In this document: positions 63,955 to 64,000 of the stretch, piece after piece
How positions within the stretch are numbered: position 1 is the first letter of the stretch
How the letters are laid out: each line of letters begins with the position of its first letter
Assembly (NCBI GenBank): GCA_904502285.1
Contig: CAJGEC010000001.1
Coordinates: forward strand, 88,860-152,859
Direction of reading: 5' to 3'
Source of the DNA: an uncultured Alistipes sp.
GTDB lineage: Bacteria; Bacteroidota; Bacteroidia; Bacteroidales; Rikenellaceae
DNA length: 64,000 bases
Program-made: the position numbers and the translations under genes
Notes under the pieces: generated by a model
What the model saw: the letters and a program-made list of their open reading frames with translations, nothing else
The model's database searches: none
What the model was told of the DNA's origin: nothing

Positions 63955-64000
63955 ATGAGTAGCAACATTGACATTAAGCGAATTTGTGCGTGGTGTAAGC
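63955..64000 (+). CDS. N-terminus of a CxxC protein, probably an excisionase/HTH-type gene of a mobile element (cut by window edge)
   Basis: Only 15 codons are visible: MSSNIDIKRICAWCK. The IKRIC-x2-C start resembles the zinc-ribbon-plus-helix-turn-helix proteins that lie beside tyrosine integrase genes in Bacteroidota conjugative elements. The preceding 240 bp hold repeats and no other gene. The rest is outside the window. Confidence 0.45.
   Translation, partial: MSSNIDIKRICAWCK

Noticed and set aside
1..64000. tRNA, rRNA, CRISPR array or complete insertion sequence
   Set aside because: Inspection of intergenic regions showed no cloverleaf, rRNA-like segment, spaced repeat array or transposase gene.

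Overview
The window reads as a chromosomal segment of a Bacteroidota member, most likely order Bacteroidales. Seen in the sequence: several promoters fit the TTG - 19 to 21 nt - TAnnTTTG pattern of this phylum, Shine-Dalgarno sites are largely absent, and families typical of the phylum are present (DUF5683, DUF4252, DUF6175-like, DcaP-like porin, YhhJ-type permease pairs, a CapE/cupin/CapF/WecB-like sugar cassette). A Rikenellaceae/Alistipes-like host is possible, but the sequence alone does not settle it. I saw no rRNA, tRNA, CRISPR array or complete insertion sequence.

Layout. 1-5.2 kb: alaS (minus strand, cut by the window edge), two tandem M23 peptidases, a HAD phosphatase and a GIN-domain secreted protein. 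5.2-11.2 kb: an AddB/AddA-type double-strand-break repair pair. 11.2-14.8 kb: an operon of ABC exporter, HPr-kinase-like P-loop protein, S24/S26 peptidase and ispF, closed by a strong terminator. 14.8-32.0 kb: a surface polysaccharide cluster with its own promoter, a long inverted-repeat-rich leader, ugd, a Wzx-like flippase, a Wzy-like polymerase, three glycosyltransferases, a hexapeptide acetyltransferase, the CapE-CapF-CapG-type L-FucNAc pathway with an extra cupin, an uncharacterised nucleotidyltransferase, and rmlACDB for dTDP-L-rhamnose. 32.0-36.8 kb (minus): a TolC-HlyD-two ABC-2 permease efflux operon with no ATPase gene. 36.9-38.8 kb: a DcaP-like porin and a DUF4252 protein. 38.9-43.2 kb (minus): five consecutive exported proteins with LPP20/FlgT-like and CsgG/LpoB-like features, behind one good promoter and a roughly 180-nt leader.

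43.5-45.1 kb (minus): an EamA transporter and rubrerythrin. 45.3-52.4 kb: ettA, hisS, an S41 protease, mnmA, a VTT-domain membrane protein and aroE. 52.5-57.9 kb: a DUF2007 protein, dnaE, trxA and a CPBP protease. 58.0-63.7 kb: parA, parB, a DUF5683 protein, a LysM lytic transglycosylase and mnmE. The last 300 bases carry inverted repeats, exactly 10-bp-phased TTTACG repeats and the start of a CxxC protein of the kind found beside Bacteroidota integrases. This suggests that a mobile element begins just beyond mnmE.

The most interesting parts are the ABC/HprK-like/S26 module with a possibly linked nucleotidyltransferase 13 kb away, the five-gene envelope operon, the structured leader of the polysaccharide cluster, and the mobile-element edge.
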